Assembly: GCA_023437305.1 (NCBI GenBank)
Contig: JAEZGN010000016.1
Location: 1 to 64,000, forward strand
DNA length: 64,000 nucleotides
Reading direction: 5' to 3'
Source: Bacteroidota bacterium
Lineage (GTDB): Bacteria; Bacteroidota; Bacteroidia; Bacteroidales; Dysgonomonadaceae
The position numbers were made by a program, and so were the translations under genes. Numbering within the stretch: position 1 is the first letter of the stretch; each line of letters starts with the position of its first letter. This document shows positions 8,719 through 17,099 of this stretch, one piece after another. The notes under the pieces are model-generated. The model saw nothing but the letters and a program-made list of their open reading frames with translations, was not told the DNA's origin and did not search any database.

Positions 8719-8759
8719 GCGTCTGCATTCATCTAATATAGCATTTGCAAACGCTTTTT
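8719..8759 (+). terminator. Terminator-like hairpin inside the nrf operon
   Basis: GCGTCTGCA (8719-8727) pairs with TGCAAACGC (8746-8754) with one mismatch and runs into TTTTT (8755-8759). It lies between nrfA and the porin gene. It may let only part of the transcripts continue, giving more NrfHA than downstream products. Confidence 0.55.
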
Positions 8760-8773
8760 AAATCATAATAATT

Positions 8774-10051
8774 ATGAGAAAAATTTTCATAATAGGGTTG
8801 CTATTACTCCCCCTTGCATTATTAGGGCAAGAGAATGATCAAGAAAACATATTTTCTATATCGGCGCAACTACGCTCACGCGGAGAATATCGCAATGGAG
8901 CCTTGTTCCCTAGAAATGAAGGAGAACGCCCTGCTACTTTCATTAACAACCGTGCTCGAATCTCAATGGACTTTCAACGTTCAAACCTGGAATTAAAATT
9001 ATCAGGACAGCACGTTGGAGTTTGGGGGCAAGATCCTCAAATAGATAAGAATGGACGCTTCATGCTAAACGAAGCATGGGCTAAATTGAATTTTAACAAC
9101 GGATTCTTTGCCCAATTAGGAAGACAAGCATTATCTTATGACGATGAACGTATATTAGGAGGGCTCGATTGGAACGTTTCGGGACGCTATCATGATGTAT
9201 TAAAGTTAGGGTATGCTGATAAAATAAGCACTTTGCATTTGATCCTGGCTTTAAACCAGAATGATGAAAAAATAAAAGGAGGAAGTTTTTATAAAGCGGG
9301 AGGACAGCCTTATAAAAATATGCAAACACTTTGGTATCACTATGGAAATAAAGAGAACCCATTCGGCATCTCATTACTCGCAATGAATCTGGGACTTCAA
9401 TACGGAAGCGAAGAAGACTCATCCAACAAGTATATGCAAACCTTTGGGACTCATCTGACTTATATAGCAAACGGTTGGGATATCAAAGGTTCTTTTTATT
9501 ATCAAACAGGAAAAAATAAGTCAAATAAAGAAGTATCAGCCTTTATGGGGAGCCTTTTTGCTGGCTTCAAAATAGATACTAAATGGGCATTGGGCATAGG
9601 CAGTGACTATCTGAGTGGAAACAAGCAGGATGACACGAAGCAAAAAGCATTTGATCCGTTGTATGGTACACATCATAAGTTTTACGGAACAATGGATTAC
9701 TTCTATGCATCTTCATTTGTGAATGGTCTCAATCCGGGGTTATGGGACAATCAACTTGCCATTTTCTACAAGCCCTCGAAGAAAGTCGATCTATCTTTGA
9801 ATTATCATTACTTCTTGACTGCAAATGAAGTTGTTGTATCAAATGAAAAAATAGATAAAGGCTTAGGGTCTGAGTTTGACTTTCAGGTAAATTGGTCTAT
9901 TATGCCTGATGTAAAACTTATGGCAGGCTATTCATTTATGCTTGGAGGTAAGTCTATGGATGTAGTGAAAGGCGGATACCATAAAAGCTGGCAAGATTGG
10001 GGATGGGTATCCATAAATATAACACCTAAACTATTCTCGACAAAGAAATAA
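8774..10051 (+). CDS. Outer-membrane beta-barrel, alginate-export/porin family
   Basis: This 425-residue protein has a cleavable signal peptide (about 1-18, ending LLGQ). It then shows alternating aromatic and polar strands typical of a beta-barrel, with conserved stretches such as NEAWAKLNF and LGRQALSYDDERILGGLDW that match the alginate-export porin family. The C-terminus ends in a beta strand. It sits between nrfA and the cytochrome c maturation genes, so a role in letting nitrite or a related anion through the outer membrane is plausible. That role is inferred from context only; alginate transport is not implied. Confidence 0.75.
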   Translation: MRKIFIIGLLLLPLALLGQENDQENIFSISAQLRSRGEYRNGALFPRNEGERPATFINNRARISMDFQRSNLELKLSGQHVGVWGQDPQIDKNGRFMLNEAWAKLNFNNGFFAQLGRQALSYDDERILGGLDWNVSGRYHDVLKLGYADKISTLHLILALNQNDEKIKGGSFYKAGGQPYKNMQTLWYHYGNKENPFGISLLAMNLGLQYGSEEDSSNKYMQTFGTHLTYIANGWDIKGSFYYQTGKNKSNKEVSAFMGSLFAGFKIDTKWALGIGSDYLSGNKQDDTKQKAFDPLYGTHHKFYGTMDYFYASSFVNGLNPGLWDNQLAIFYKPSKKVDLSLNYHYFLTANEVVVSNEKIDKGLGSEFDFQVNWSIMPDVKLMAGYSFMLGGKSMDVVKGGYHKSWQDWGWVSINITPKLFSTKK

Positions 10052-10073
10052 CAGCTCTCTTCTATATAAACAG

Positions 10074-11351
10074 ATGGAAAAAACAAATAATCGAAAAATG
10101 TGGCAACAGCCTTGGGGATATCCTGAAAGCATTGTAGCTACATGCGGAATTCTTTTGGTCGGATTTCTGCTTCAACTCACAATTGGTAATTTCAATTTTT
10201 ATTTATTGGCATTCCCTTCCAATCTCTTGATTGGAGCTATTATACTAATTTTATGTATTCTTTCGCTTTTTGTGCGCAAGAGCCATTTCATTCTATGGTT
10301 TAGTGGTATTCCCTCATCAGTCTGCTTAATCTCAGCATTACTCATTCTTACGATTATTATGGGGCTTACTCCACAAACGACAAGCCATACGGACGAAGTT
10401 TCGGAAAACATATTTTCACGTCTGGGTTTCGACAGTATGACAAGTTCATGGGCTTTCATACTCATTTACTTTATCACCCTACTATCACTTGGCTGTCTTA
10501 TCGTTCGTCGTTTGTCTAATTTTCGCAAGAAGGACTACGCATTTTACTTGAATCATATCGGACTATGGATCACACTTTTAGCAGCAGGACTGGGACATGC
10601 TGATATTGAACGTTATCTAATGCACGTACGTGAAGGAGAGGTAGAGTGGAGAGTTTATGATGAAGATGAAAACGTAAAGGAATTACCCATCGCCATACAA
10701 CTCAACGATTTTGATATGGAGGAATATCCGCCCAAACTAACCATTATCGATCGTAAAAGTGGCAAACCTCTACCCGAAGACAAGCCGGACTATTATCAGA
10801 TAGATACAGAGATACCTGAGGGGCAGCTTAATGGATGGAAAATTGAATTGAAAGAATATATCCATCAGGCAGTACGCAACAGCGATAGTACCTATCGGGA
10901 AGTGCCTATGCCCGGAGCAACTCCGGCAGCCAAAATACGGGCATTCAATGTATCTCAAGGAAAAGATACCACCGGATGGATATGTGGAGGAAATCAGGCA
11001 CAACTTTATATGACTCTTCCCCTCGATGAACAACTGTGCGTGGTCATGAGCGTTCCCGAGCCCAAACGATTCATGTCGGATATAGAAGCATACACACCTG
11101 ACGGCACAATAAAAAAAGGGACGATAGAAGTAAATAAACCAATGCGTATAGGAAGCTGGACAATCTATCAATATGGATACGATAATCAGGCCAGACGCTT
11201 ATCTTCATACAGTAGCATGGAACTTGTATACGATCCTTGGGTTATACCCGTATACATCGGATTTATTTTTATAGCTCTGGGTTCAATCGCTTTAATTTGG
11301 AATGGCAGATTGGTTAAGCATAGAAGTGAGAATGACAACAACAAAGAATAA
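10074..11351 (+). CDS. resB: Cytochrome c biogenesis protein ResB (Ccs1)
   Basis: This 425-residue protein has several N-terminal transmembrane segments (about 17-38, 45-66, 73-97, 120-143, 157-174). A large soluble domain (about 180-385) follows, then a C-terminal helix near 390-412. This is the ResB/Ccs1 layout. With CcsA it forms the system II haem-lyase that moves haem across the membrane and attaches it to CxxCH motifs. The ccsA gene begins 18 nt downstream. Sequence identity to model ResB is low in Bacteroidetes, so the call rests on topology, length and the fixed nrfHA-ccs context. Confidence 0.82.
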   Translation: MEKTNNRKMWQQPWGYPESIVATCGILLVGFLLQLTIGNFNFYLLAFPSNLLIGAIILILCILSLFVRKSHFILWFSGIPSSVCLISALLILTIIMGLTPQTTSHTDEVSENIFSRLGFDSMTSSWAFILIYFITLLSLGCLIVRRLSNFRKKDYAFYLNHIGLWITLLAAGLGHADIERYLMHVREGEVEWRVYDEDENVKELPIAIQLNDFDMEEYPPKLTIIDRKSGKPLPEDKPDYYQIDTEIPEGQLNGWKIELKEYIHQAVRNSDSTYREVPMPGATPAAKIRAFNVSQGKDTTGWICGGNQAQLYMTLPLDEQLCVVMSVPEPKRFMSDIEAYTPDGTIKKGTIEVNKPMRIGSWTIYQYGYDNQARRLSSYSSMELVYDPWVIPVYIGFIFIALGSIALIWNGRLVKHRSENDNNKE

Positions 11352-11369
11352 TAGTATTAAGATAAGAAT

Positions 11370-12149
11370 ATGAATTGGAATAATTTTATATGGTTTGCAC
11401 TTCCTGCTGTGATGCTATGGTTTTCTGCCGGAATTATAGTGTATCGACCACAAAAGCGGTTAGCAGATATATTAATGCTATGTGGCGTCGCTGTATTTGC
11501 TGCATTTATAGCAGGCTTCTGGATACATATCGAACGTCCGCCAATGAGAACAATGGGTGAAACTCGCTTATGGTATTCTTTCTTTCTGTCTTCGGTAGGA
11601 TATCTTGCTTATCGCAGATGGAAGTATCCTTGGCTATTTTCTTTCTCTGCATTGGTGGCATCGGTTTTTGTATTTATCAATTTATTTAAGCCCGAAATAC
11701 ATTCTAAAAATTTGATGCCTGCTCTTCAAAGCGAATGGTTTGTACCTCATGTCACATCCTATATTCTTTCTTACGCTATGTTTGGAGCTGCTACTATCGG
11801 AGCTTTTGTGCAATTACGAAAAGTACACCGTAATGGCTATTCTGATGATAAGATATTCAATTTTATAGATAACATCGTTTATGTAGGATTTGGGTTCCTT
11901 GTATTAGGAATGCTGATGGGGGCTGTATGGGCAAAAGAAGCATGGGGACATTATTGGTCATGGGATCCTAAAGAAACATGGGCTTTCGTTACGTCCATGG
12001 CTTATCTCGCGTATATACATATACGGTTGTATGGTAAATATGATAAAGTTGCGCTTTGGGCGTTGCCTATCGCATTCATATTACTGATGATAACTTGGAT
12101 TGGTGTAAATTACCTACCGGCCGCACAAGGGAGTGTACATGTATATTGA
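11370..12149 (+). CDS. ccsA: Cytochrome c biogenesis protein CcsA (ResC)
   Basis: This 259-residue polytopic membrane protein has the haem-handling WWD signature WGHYWSWDPKETW (192-204). Conserved histidines (for example His127 in WFVPHV) are the kind that ligate haem in CcsA/CcmC/CcmF proteins. Together with ResB it matures the nine c-type haems of NrfH and NrfA encoded upstream. It is the last gene of the operon; the stop is followed by an 81-bp convergent region before the regulator gene on the other strand. Confidence 0.92.
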   Translation: MNWNNFIWFALPAVMLWFSAGIIVYRPQKRLADILMLCGVAVFAAFIAGFWIHIERPPMRTMGETRLWYSFFLSSVGYLAYRRWKYPWLFSFSALVASVFVFINLFKPEIHSKNLMPALQSEWFVPHVTSYILSYAMFGAATIGAFVQLRKVHRNGYSDDKIFNFIDNIVYVGFGFLVLGMLMGAVWAKEAWGHYWSWDPKETWAFVTSMAYLAYIHIRLYGKYDKVALWALPIAFILLMITWIGVNYLPAAQGSVHVY

Positions 12150-12230
12150 CAATACAGAGTTATATAGATAGAATAGAAAATTCTGTTCTCTATTATTATT
12201 GAGTAAGACAAAAAGATATTCGGATATCAA

Positions 12231-12893
12231 CTATCCTAACAATTCTTTTATTTCATTATAGTTTAGTATTTTACCTTTACCTCCTTCAAATTCTATTATT
12301 CCACTGGCAGCCATTTCTGAAATAGCTCTGGATAGTGAAGGACGTTCTACACCAAAATACTCGGCAAGAGATGCGATACTTTTCCCTAATTCAAAAGATC
12401 CGTTTTTATCGTGCTGCAAAATGTAATATGCTATTTTAGCTTTAATTCCTTTTTGTGAGAATATTTTGAGCCTTTCGGACAAGAATTGTACACGATCGGC
12501 ATTAAAAGCCATAAATCCTCGCAAAAATCCGGGACATTTAGCCATTTGTTTCTCAACAGAGTCTTTCGTTATAAATAAGATTTCACTATCATCAAGCGCT
12601 ATCACATCCACAGGAAAACGATTATTTTCCGCAAAAATAAAAGCAGCAGCCAGAGGATAAGGAGCTGAAATTTCTTCTACTGATAGAGTAAGCCCCGAAT
12701 CGGAAACGATCTCTGTTTTTACTTTCCCTTTGGATAACATATATAGCTGCGAAATTACATCACCCTGATAGGCAATGTATTCTCCTTTTTTATAATGCTT
12801 TATAGTATGATCTATCGTACACTTTAGTCGAGCAATCTCTTCCTGAGATTTTTCGCGACACATTGTACAAAAAAAGAGTAAGTCAGAGTTCAT
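12231..12893 (-). CDS. hcpR: Crp/Fnr-family regulator, HcpR type
   Basis: This 220-residue protein has a cyclic-nucleotide-binding-like beta-barrel (about 28-115), a dimerisation helix (about 120-148) and a winged HTH. The HTH runs from about 173 to 197, with ASLAEYFGVERPSLSRAISEM as helix-turn-helix. The N-terminus carries CTMC (Cys9, Cys12) and Cys25. It is divergent from hcp and shares a palindromic operator with it. HcpR proteins control hcp and nitrogen-oxide genes in anaerobes; the Porphyromonas gingivalis member has been reported to respond to NO through haem. Context and size support that assignment. Whether these cysteines sense anything is unknown. Confidence 0.85.
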   Translation of the reverse strand: MNSDLLFFCTMCREKSQEEIARLKCTIDHTIKHYKKGEYIAYQGDVISQLYMLSKGKVKTEIVSDSGLTLSVEEISAPYPLAAAFIFAENNRFPVDVIALDDSEILFITKDSVEKQMAKCPGFLRGFMAFNADRVQFLSERLKIFSQKGIKAKIAYYILQHDKNGSFELGKSIASLAEYFGVERPSLSRAISEMAASGIIEFEGGKGKILNYNEIKELLG

Positions 12894-12910
12894 AGTCTTG
12901 TAATTTTTTA

Positions 12911-12918
12911 CAAAGTTA
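12911..12918 (-). promoter_or_regulatory. -7 box of hcpR
   Basis: On the minus strand TAACTTTG (12918-12911) precedes the hcpR ATG by 17 bp. The shared palindrome (12937-12952) covers the -33 region of this promoter, so the regulator probably controls its own gene. Confidence 0.5.
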
Positions 12919-12936
12919 CAAAAAATAATTCACAGT

Positions 12937-12952
12937 CGTAACAAATGTTACG
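12937..12952. promoter_or_regulatory. HcpR-type operator between hcpR and hcp
   Basis: This perfect palindrome, CGTAACA-AA-TGTTACG, differs from the nrfH site only in its 2-bp centre. The dyad centre (12944.5) is 29.5 bp upstream of the hcp -7 box and about 40 bp upstream of the likely hcpR start. It is therefore placed to activate hcp and to autoregulate hcpR. Confidence 0.82.
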
Positions 12953-12973
12953 ATTTTAGTTTTACTACCATCG

Positions 12974-12981
12974 TATGTTTG
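12974..12981 (+). promoter_or_regulatory. -7 box of hcp
   Basis: TATGTTTG matches TAnnTTTG and lies at the same distance from its palindrome as the nrf -7 box. The predicted leader to the hcp ATG is about 110 nt. Confidence 0.65.
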
Positions 12982-13098
12982 CATAGGAAATAAGAGGTTA
13001 GTCACAATAATCAGGAGTTAAATTTACTATATAACCAATTTATCAGAAATATAGGAATAATCATTCTATAAAAAATAATTAACTAAAAAACTAAGGAT

Positions 13099-14757
13099 AT
13101 GAATATGTTTTGTTATCAGTGTCAGGAAACAGCTCACAATACAGGCTGTACGGTAAAAGGTGTTTGTGGAAAAACTTCGGAGGTTGCTAATCTTCAAGAC
13201 TTGTTAATGTTTCTTCTCAAAGGAATCTCATACAGTACAGTAGAATTACGTAAAGCAGGTGTAGAAATACCCGCTTATACAAACCGCTTTGTAATGGAGT
13301 CATTATTTATGACAATCACCAATGCAAACTTCGACAAAGAGCGTTTCGTAATACGTGTACGTGAAGCTATAAATCTGCGAGACGAACTTTTACTCGAATT
13401 AAAAGCTAAAGGAGGCAACACTACTCCCAACCTAGATTGTGACTGTATCACTTGGACTACCGAAAGCGTAAAAGAAATGGAAGTAAAGGCTGGAAATGTA
13501 GGAATCCTTGAAACTAAAAATGAAGATATACGCTCGTTGCGTGAACTTCTTATCTATGGAATCAAAGGTATGGCTGCTTACGCTGAACATGCATCAAATC
13601 TGGGATATGAGGATGATGACATCCATTCTTTCATGCAAGAAGCTTTAGTTGCAACAACCCAAGAATTGAGTGGAGACGAGCTTACAGCTCTTGTGCTTAA
13701 GTGTGGTGAATATGGTGTAAAAACGATGGCTTTACTTGATAAGGCTAATACTTCTACATACGGAAATCCTGAAATTACCAAAGTAAATATCGGGGTTCGC
13801 AATAATCCGGGAATTCTTATCTCTGGTCACGACTTGCGTGATATGCAAGACCTATTAGAACAAACAGAAGGGACAGGTGTAGATGTGTACACACACAGCG
13901 AAATGCTTCCGGCACATTACTACCCTGCATTTAAGAAATATAGCCATTTTGTAGGCAACTATGGTAGTGCTTGGTGGCGTCAGAACGAAGACTTTGAATC
14001 ATTTAATGGTGTAATACTATTTACAACTAACTGTATTGTACCTCCACGATCTACTTCAACCTACGCAGATAAGGTATATACTACCGGTGCATCAGGGTTT
14101 ACCGGCTTCCAACATATAGAAGATAGAAAAGACGGGCAGCCTAAAGATTTTTCAAAATTGATAGAGCATGCAAAACAATGCAAGGCTCCTACTGAAATAG
14201 AGTCGGGAGAAATTATCGGAGGATTTGCTCACGCACAGGTATTCGCACTTGCTGATAAGGTAGTTGACGCTGTAAAAACAGGAGCTATACGCAAGTTCTT
14301 TGTAATGGCAGGCTGCGATGGTCGTATGAAAGGACGTAACTATTATACTGAATTTGCAGAAAATCTACCTAAAGATACAGTTATCCTTACTGCCGGTTGT
14401 GCTAAGTATCGCTACAACAAATTGCCTCTAGGCGATATAGGTGGTATTCCTCGTGTTCTCGATGCCGGACAATGTAACGACAGTTACTCTCTCGCTTTGA
14501 TTGCGCTGAAACTTAAAGAAGTTTTTGAACTAAATGACATTAATGAATTACCGATTGCATACAACATTGCATGGTACGAGCAAAAGGCTGTTATCGTTCT
14601 TCTTGCATTGTTATCACTCGGTGTAAAAAATATTCACTTAGGGCCAACACTCCCTGCATTCTTATCGCCTAACGTGGCAAAAATGCTGGTTGATAATTTT
14701 GGTATTGGCTCTATTACCACACCTGACGAAGATATGAAGATGTTTCTTGCTTCATAA
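13099..14757 (+). CDS. hcp: Hydroxylamine reductase / hybrid cluster protein (class I)
   Basis: This 552-residue protein carries the N-terminal C-x2-C-x8-C-x5-C motif (Cys5, 8, 17, 23) of class I Hcp from anaerobes. All hybrid 4Fe-2O-2S cluster ligands are in place: His244, Glu268, Cys312, Cys406, Cys434, Cys459 and Glu494, with Lys496 nearby. The enzyme reduces hydroxylamine in vitro and is regarded as an NO reductase protecting against nitrosative stress. No Hcr reductase gene is adjacent; instead cupin, DUF438/HHE/PAS and DUF1858 genes follow in one operon. Confidence 0.97.
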   Translation: MNMFCYQCQETAHNTGCTVKGVCGKTSEVANLQDLLMFLLKGISYSTVELRKAGVEIPAYTNRFVMESLFMTITNANFDKERFVIRVREAINLRDELLLELKAKGGNTTPNLDCDCITWTTESVKEMEVKAGNVGILETKNEDIRSLRELLIYGIKGMAAYAEHASNLGYEDDDIHSFMQEALVATTQELSGDELTALVLKCGEYGVKTMALLDKANTSTYGNPEITKVNIGVRNNPGILISGHDLRDMQDLLEQTEGTGVDVYTHSEMLPAHYYPAFKKYSHFVGNYGSAWWRQNEDFESFNGVILFTTNCIVPPRSTSTYADKVYTTGASGFTGFQHIEDRKDGQPKDFSKLIEHAKQCKAPTEIESGEIIGGFAHAQVFALADKVVDAVKTGAIRKFFVMAGCDGRMKGRNYYTEFAENLPKDTVILTAGCAKYRYNKLPLGDIGGIPRVLDAGQCNDSYSLALIALKLKEVFELNDINELPIAYNIAWYEQKAVIVLLALLSLGVKNIHLGPTLPAFLSPNVAKMLVDNFGIGSITTPDEDMKMFLAS

Positions 14758-14788
14758 TGTCAGCACATAATTACATAAAACATTAAAA

Positions 14789-15118
14789 ATGGAAACAAAT
14801 ACATTCGCTAAAGCAACCGTATTCAATATTGCGGGGCAAATCGATTATTCCACAGGAGGAATAGTAAGCAAACAAATACTTAAAAACCGAGCAGGAAATG
14901 TTACATTATTTTCCTTCGACAAGGGACAAGGACTTAGCGAGCATACAGCACCTTTCGATGCGCTTGTACAAGTACTGGATGGTGAAGCTGAGATTCGCAT
15001 AAATGGCGAACCTTACAGGGTAAAGGCAGGTGAGATTATTATAATGCCGGCTAACATAACCCATGCACTTCAAGCAGTGGAGTCTTTTAAGATGTTATTA
15101 ACCATGGTAAAAGAATAA
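14789..15118 (+). CDS. Small single-domain cupin
   Basis: This 109-residue protein is one cupin beta-barrel. Motif 1 is degenerate: it keeps GQGLSEHTAPFDALVQVLDG with one histidine (His52) instead of the HxH pair. Motif 2 (KAGEIIIMPANITHAL) keeps its histidine. Metal binding may therefore be weak or altered. The gene lies 31 nt after hcp and 3 nt before the DUF438 gene, so it belongs to the hcp operon. A role in nitrosative stress is inferred from position; nothing in the sequence shows a substrate. Confidence 0.85.
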   Translation: METNTFAKATVFNIAGQIDYSTGGIVSKQILKNRAGNVTLFSFDKGQGLSEHTAPFDALVQVLDGEAEIRINGEPYRVKAGEIIIMPANITHALQAVESFKMLLTMVKE

Positions 15119-15121
15119 ACG

Positions 15122-16348
15122 ATGAGCGAGCTAATCAATAATTCCGAAAAAAGAAAAGAGTTACTTAAACATCTTATTCTGCAATTGCATAACGGCGAAG
15201 CTCCCGAACAAGTGAAAAGCCGTATGATAAATTTACTGCACTCGGTTCCATACAATGAGGTAGTAGAGGTAGAGCAGGAATTGATAGCTGAAGGTCTTCC
15301 CGAAGAAGATATATTACGTCTCTGTGATATACACACGGCTGTACTCGACGGAAGTATAGATACATCAACCGCCAAAGGTGTACCTGATGGACATCCTGTA
15401 GATACTTTTATCAAAGAAAACAGAGAATTGGAAAAGCGAATCGACCTGACTTATGGGATGTTCGATGTATTGAAAAACTTGAAAGATAGTGACATTGCAG
15501 ATTATACGATGGGATTGCGAAGCCTCTTTAATCAACTATCGGATGTAGATAAACACTATTTGCGCAAAGAGTATCTATTGTTTCCATTTCTGGAGAAGGC
15601 AGGAATTACAGGTCCACCGAAGGTGATGTGGGGAAAACATGATGAAACCCGGGAATTATTGAAAGCCGCTCATGAAGCTCTCAAAAGCGAACTGACACGA
15701 GAAGAGCTGGAAACAGTGTGCTCTTTAGTTTTGCAACCTGCCATCGATGCAATAGAAGGCATGATAATGAAAGAAGAACAAATTCTATTGCCAATGTGCT
15801 TGGATACACTCACTGACGAAAATTGGTATCAAATACATAAGGAAACTACTATATACGGTTTTTGCCTTTATGATCCAAGCGTAGAGTGGAACCCCGAACT
15901 TGTAAAGCAAGAAGAAGCAATCTTTATGCCGGGTAATGCAATTAAGCTATCTTCAGGCAGCATCGATATAAAGGAGTTAGAAGCTCTCTTTGTTACTCTT
16001 TCGGTAGATATCACATTTGTTGATAAAGATGATAAAGTAAAGTTCTTTTCTCATAGTCCTAATCGTGTATTTGAAAGAAATCGCTCTATTATCGGGCGTG
16101 ATGTACGTATGTGCCATCCTCCACATAGTGTTCATATCGTAGAACAAATCATTGATGACTTCAAAACCGGCAAAGAAAACAAAGCTGCATTTTGGATATC
16201 TAACTTCAAAGGACGCTTTGTGCATATAGATTATACCGCTCTCAGGGGACAGGATGGAGAATATTTAGGCGTGATAGAAATTACTCAGGATATAACCGAC
16301 TTGCGAAAACTGGAAGGAGATCAGAGATTACTTTCTTATTCAAAATAA
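15122..16348 (+). CDS. DUF438-hemerythrin-PAS protein
   Basis: This 408-residue soluble protein has three parts: DUF438 (about 13-80), a hemerythrin-like HHE region (about 88-230) and a PAS domain (about 285-395). Candidate diiron ligands are His91, His145, Glu150, Glu158, His173 and Glu218/219. One position that is often His (GHPxHTF) is Asp94 here. Hemerythrin-like domains can bind O2 or NO, and PAS domains often sense redox state. As the third gene of the hcp operon it may sense or scavenge NO, or carry electrons. It has no output domain. The domain calls are firm; the role is inferred. Confidence 0.85.
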   Translation: MSELINNSEKRKELLKHLILQLHNGEAPEQVKSRMINLLHSVPYNEVVEVEQELIAEGLPEEDILRLCDIHTAVLDGSIDTSTAKGVPDGHPVDTFIKENRELEKRIDLTYGMFDVLKNLKDSDIADYTMGLRSLFNQLSDVDKHYLRKEYLLFPFLEKAGITGPPKVMWGKHDETRELLKAAHEALKSELTREELETVCSLVLQPAIDAIEGMIMKEEQILLPMCLDTLTDENWYQIHKETTIYGFCLYDPSVEWNPELVKQEEAIFMPGNAIKLSSGSIDIKELEALFVTLSVDITFVDKDDKVKFFSHSPNRVFERNRSIIGRDVRMCHPPHSVHIVEQIIDDFKTGKENKAAFWISNFKGRFVHIDYTALRGQDGEYLGVIEITQDITDLRKLEGDQRLLSYSK

Positions 16349-16354
16349 AGAGTC

Positions 16355-16861
16355 ATGGATATTAATCTACATATAAAGGTTTCAGATTTGCTGGATGAAT
16401 ATCCTCAATTAGAGAATACGCTATTGGAGCTTTCTCCTGCATTCTCTAAACTGCGGAATCCTATTTTGCGCCGTACTGTGGCAAAGGTTACAACATTGCA
16501 GCAGGCAGCAAAAGTTGCAGGCGTCTCCCCTATCCTACTTCTTGAAACACTGCGCCAAGCTGCCGGGTTACCTATTGATAGCAGTAATGAATCAATAGAT
16601 ATAGAGCATGAACAGAAAGATAAGCCGGCATGGTTTGAGACAAGCAATATCACGATCAGATTTGATGCTCGTCCTATTATAGAGTCGGGAGAAAACCCCA
16701 TGCAAGAGATTATCCGGTTATCAAAGGAATTGCAAAACAATCAGATTATGGAATTAACTGCACCATTCAAACCCGTGCCAATCATGGATTTGCTAAAATC
16801 AAAAGGATTTGAGGTATGGTATAATAATAGTAAAGCTTATTTCATGCAAAAAAATCATTGA
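16355..16861 (+). CDS. DUF1858-DUF2249 protein
   Basis: This 168-residue protein has an N-terminal DUF1858 domain (about 3-72, helical; related domains are often fused to iron-sulfur or hybrid-cluster-associated proteins). A TusA-like DUF2249 domain follows (about 98-166, with IRFDARPIIESGENPMQEI). It starts 6 nt after the DUF438 gene and ends the operon before a strong terminator. The usual TusA cysteine is absent, so sulfur transfer is unlikely. It may be a small partner of Hcp or of the HHE/PAS protein. Confidence 0.82.
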   Translation: MDINLHIKVSDLLDEYPQLENTLLELSPAFSKLRNPILRRTVAKVTTLQQAAKVAGVSPILLLETLRQAAGLPIDSSNESIDIEHEQKDKPAWFETSNITIRFDARPIIESGENPMQEIIRLSKELQNNQIMELTAPFKPVPIMDLLKSKGFEVWYNNSKAYFMQKNH

Positions 16862-16904
16862 GTCTTGTAAGATTATAAAAAATTAAACATTTAACCAAAT
16901 TGAC

Positions 16905-16937
16905 AAGGGGTGCATACTAAATGCATCCCTTTCTTTT
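16905..16937 (+). terminator. Terminator of the hcp operon
   Basis: AAGGGGTGCAT (16905-16915) pairs with ATGCATCCCTT (16921-16931) around a 5-nt loop, followed by TTCTTTT. It lies 44 nt after the last gene of the operon. Confidence 0.85.
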
Positions 16938-17060
16938 ACAGGAGCTGCAACCTTGATAGTTATGTAAGAAATCTTTTTCGTTACAAACTACTTTATCGAA
17001 AAGAAGAAACTTGCCCGGTAATCTTTTAAAGAAAATAATACAGCCAATGCCTTAAATTCG

Positions 17061-17068
17061 TATTTTTG
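17061..17068 (+). promoter_or_regulatory. -7 box before the AddB-like gene
   Basis: TATTTTTG matches the -7 consensus, 31 bp before the chosen ATG at 17100. No clear -33 TTTG is seen. Confidence 0.4.
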
Positions 17069-17099
17069 CATGTAGTTGATTTACCTACTTTCGAAAAAA

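Noticed and set aside
12166..12200. Possible terminator between ccsA and hcpR
   Set aside because: Only a 6-bp AATAGA/TCTATT stem with a long loop and a mixed A/T tail; too weak to report as a terminator.
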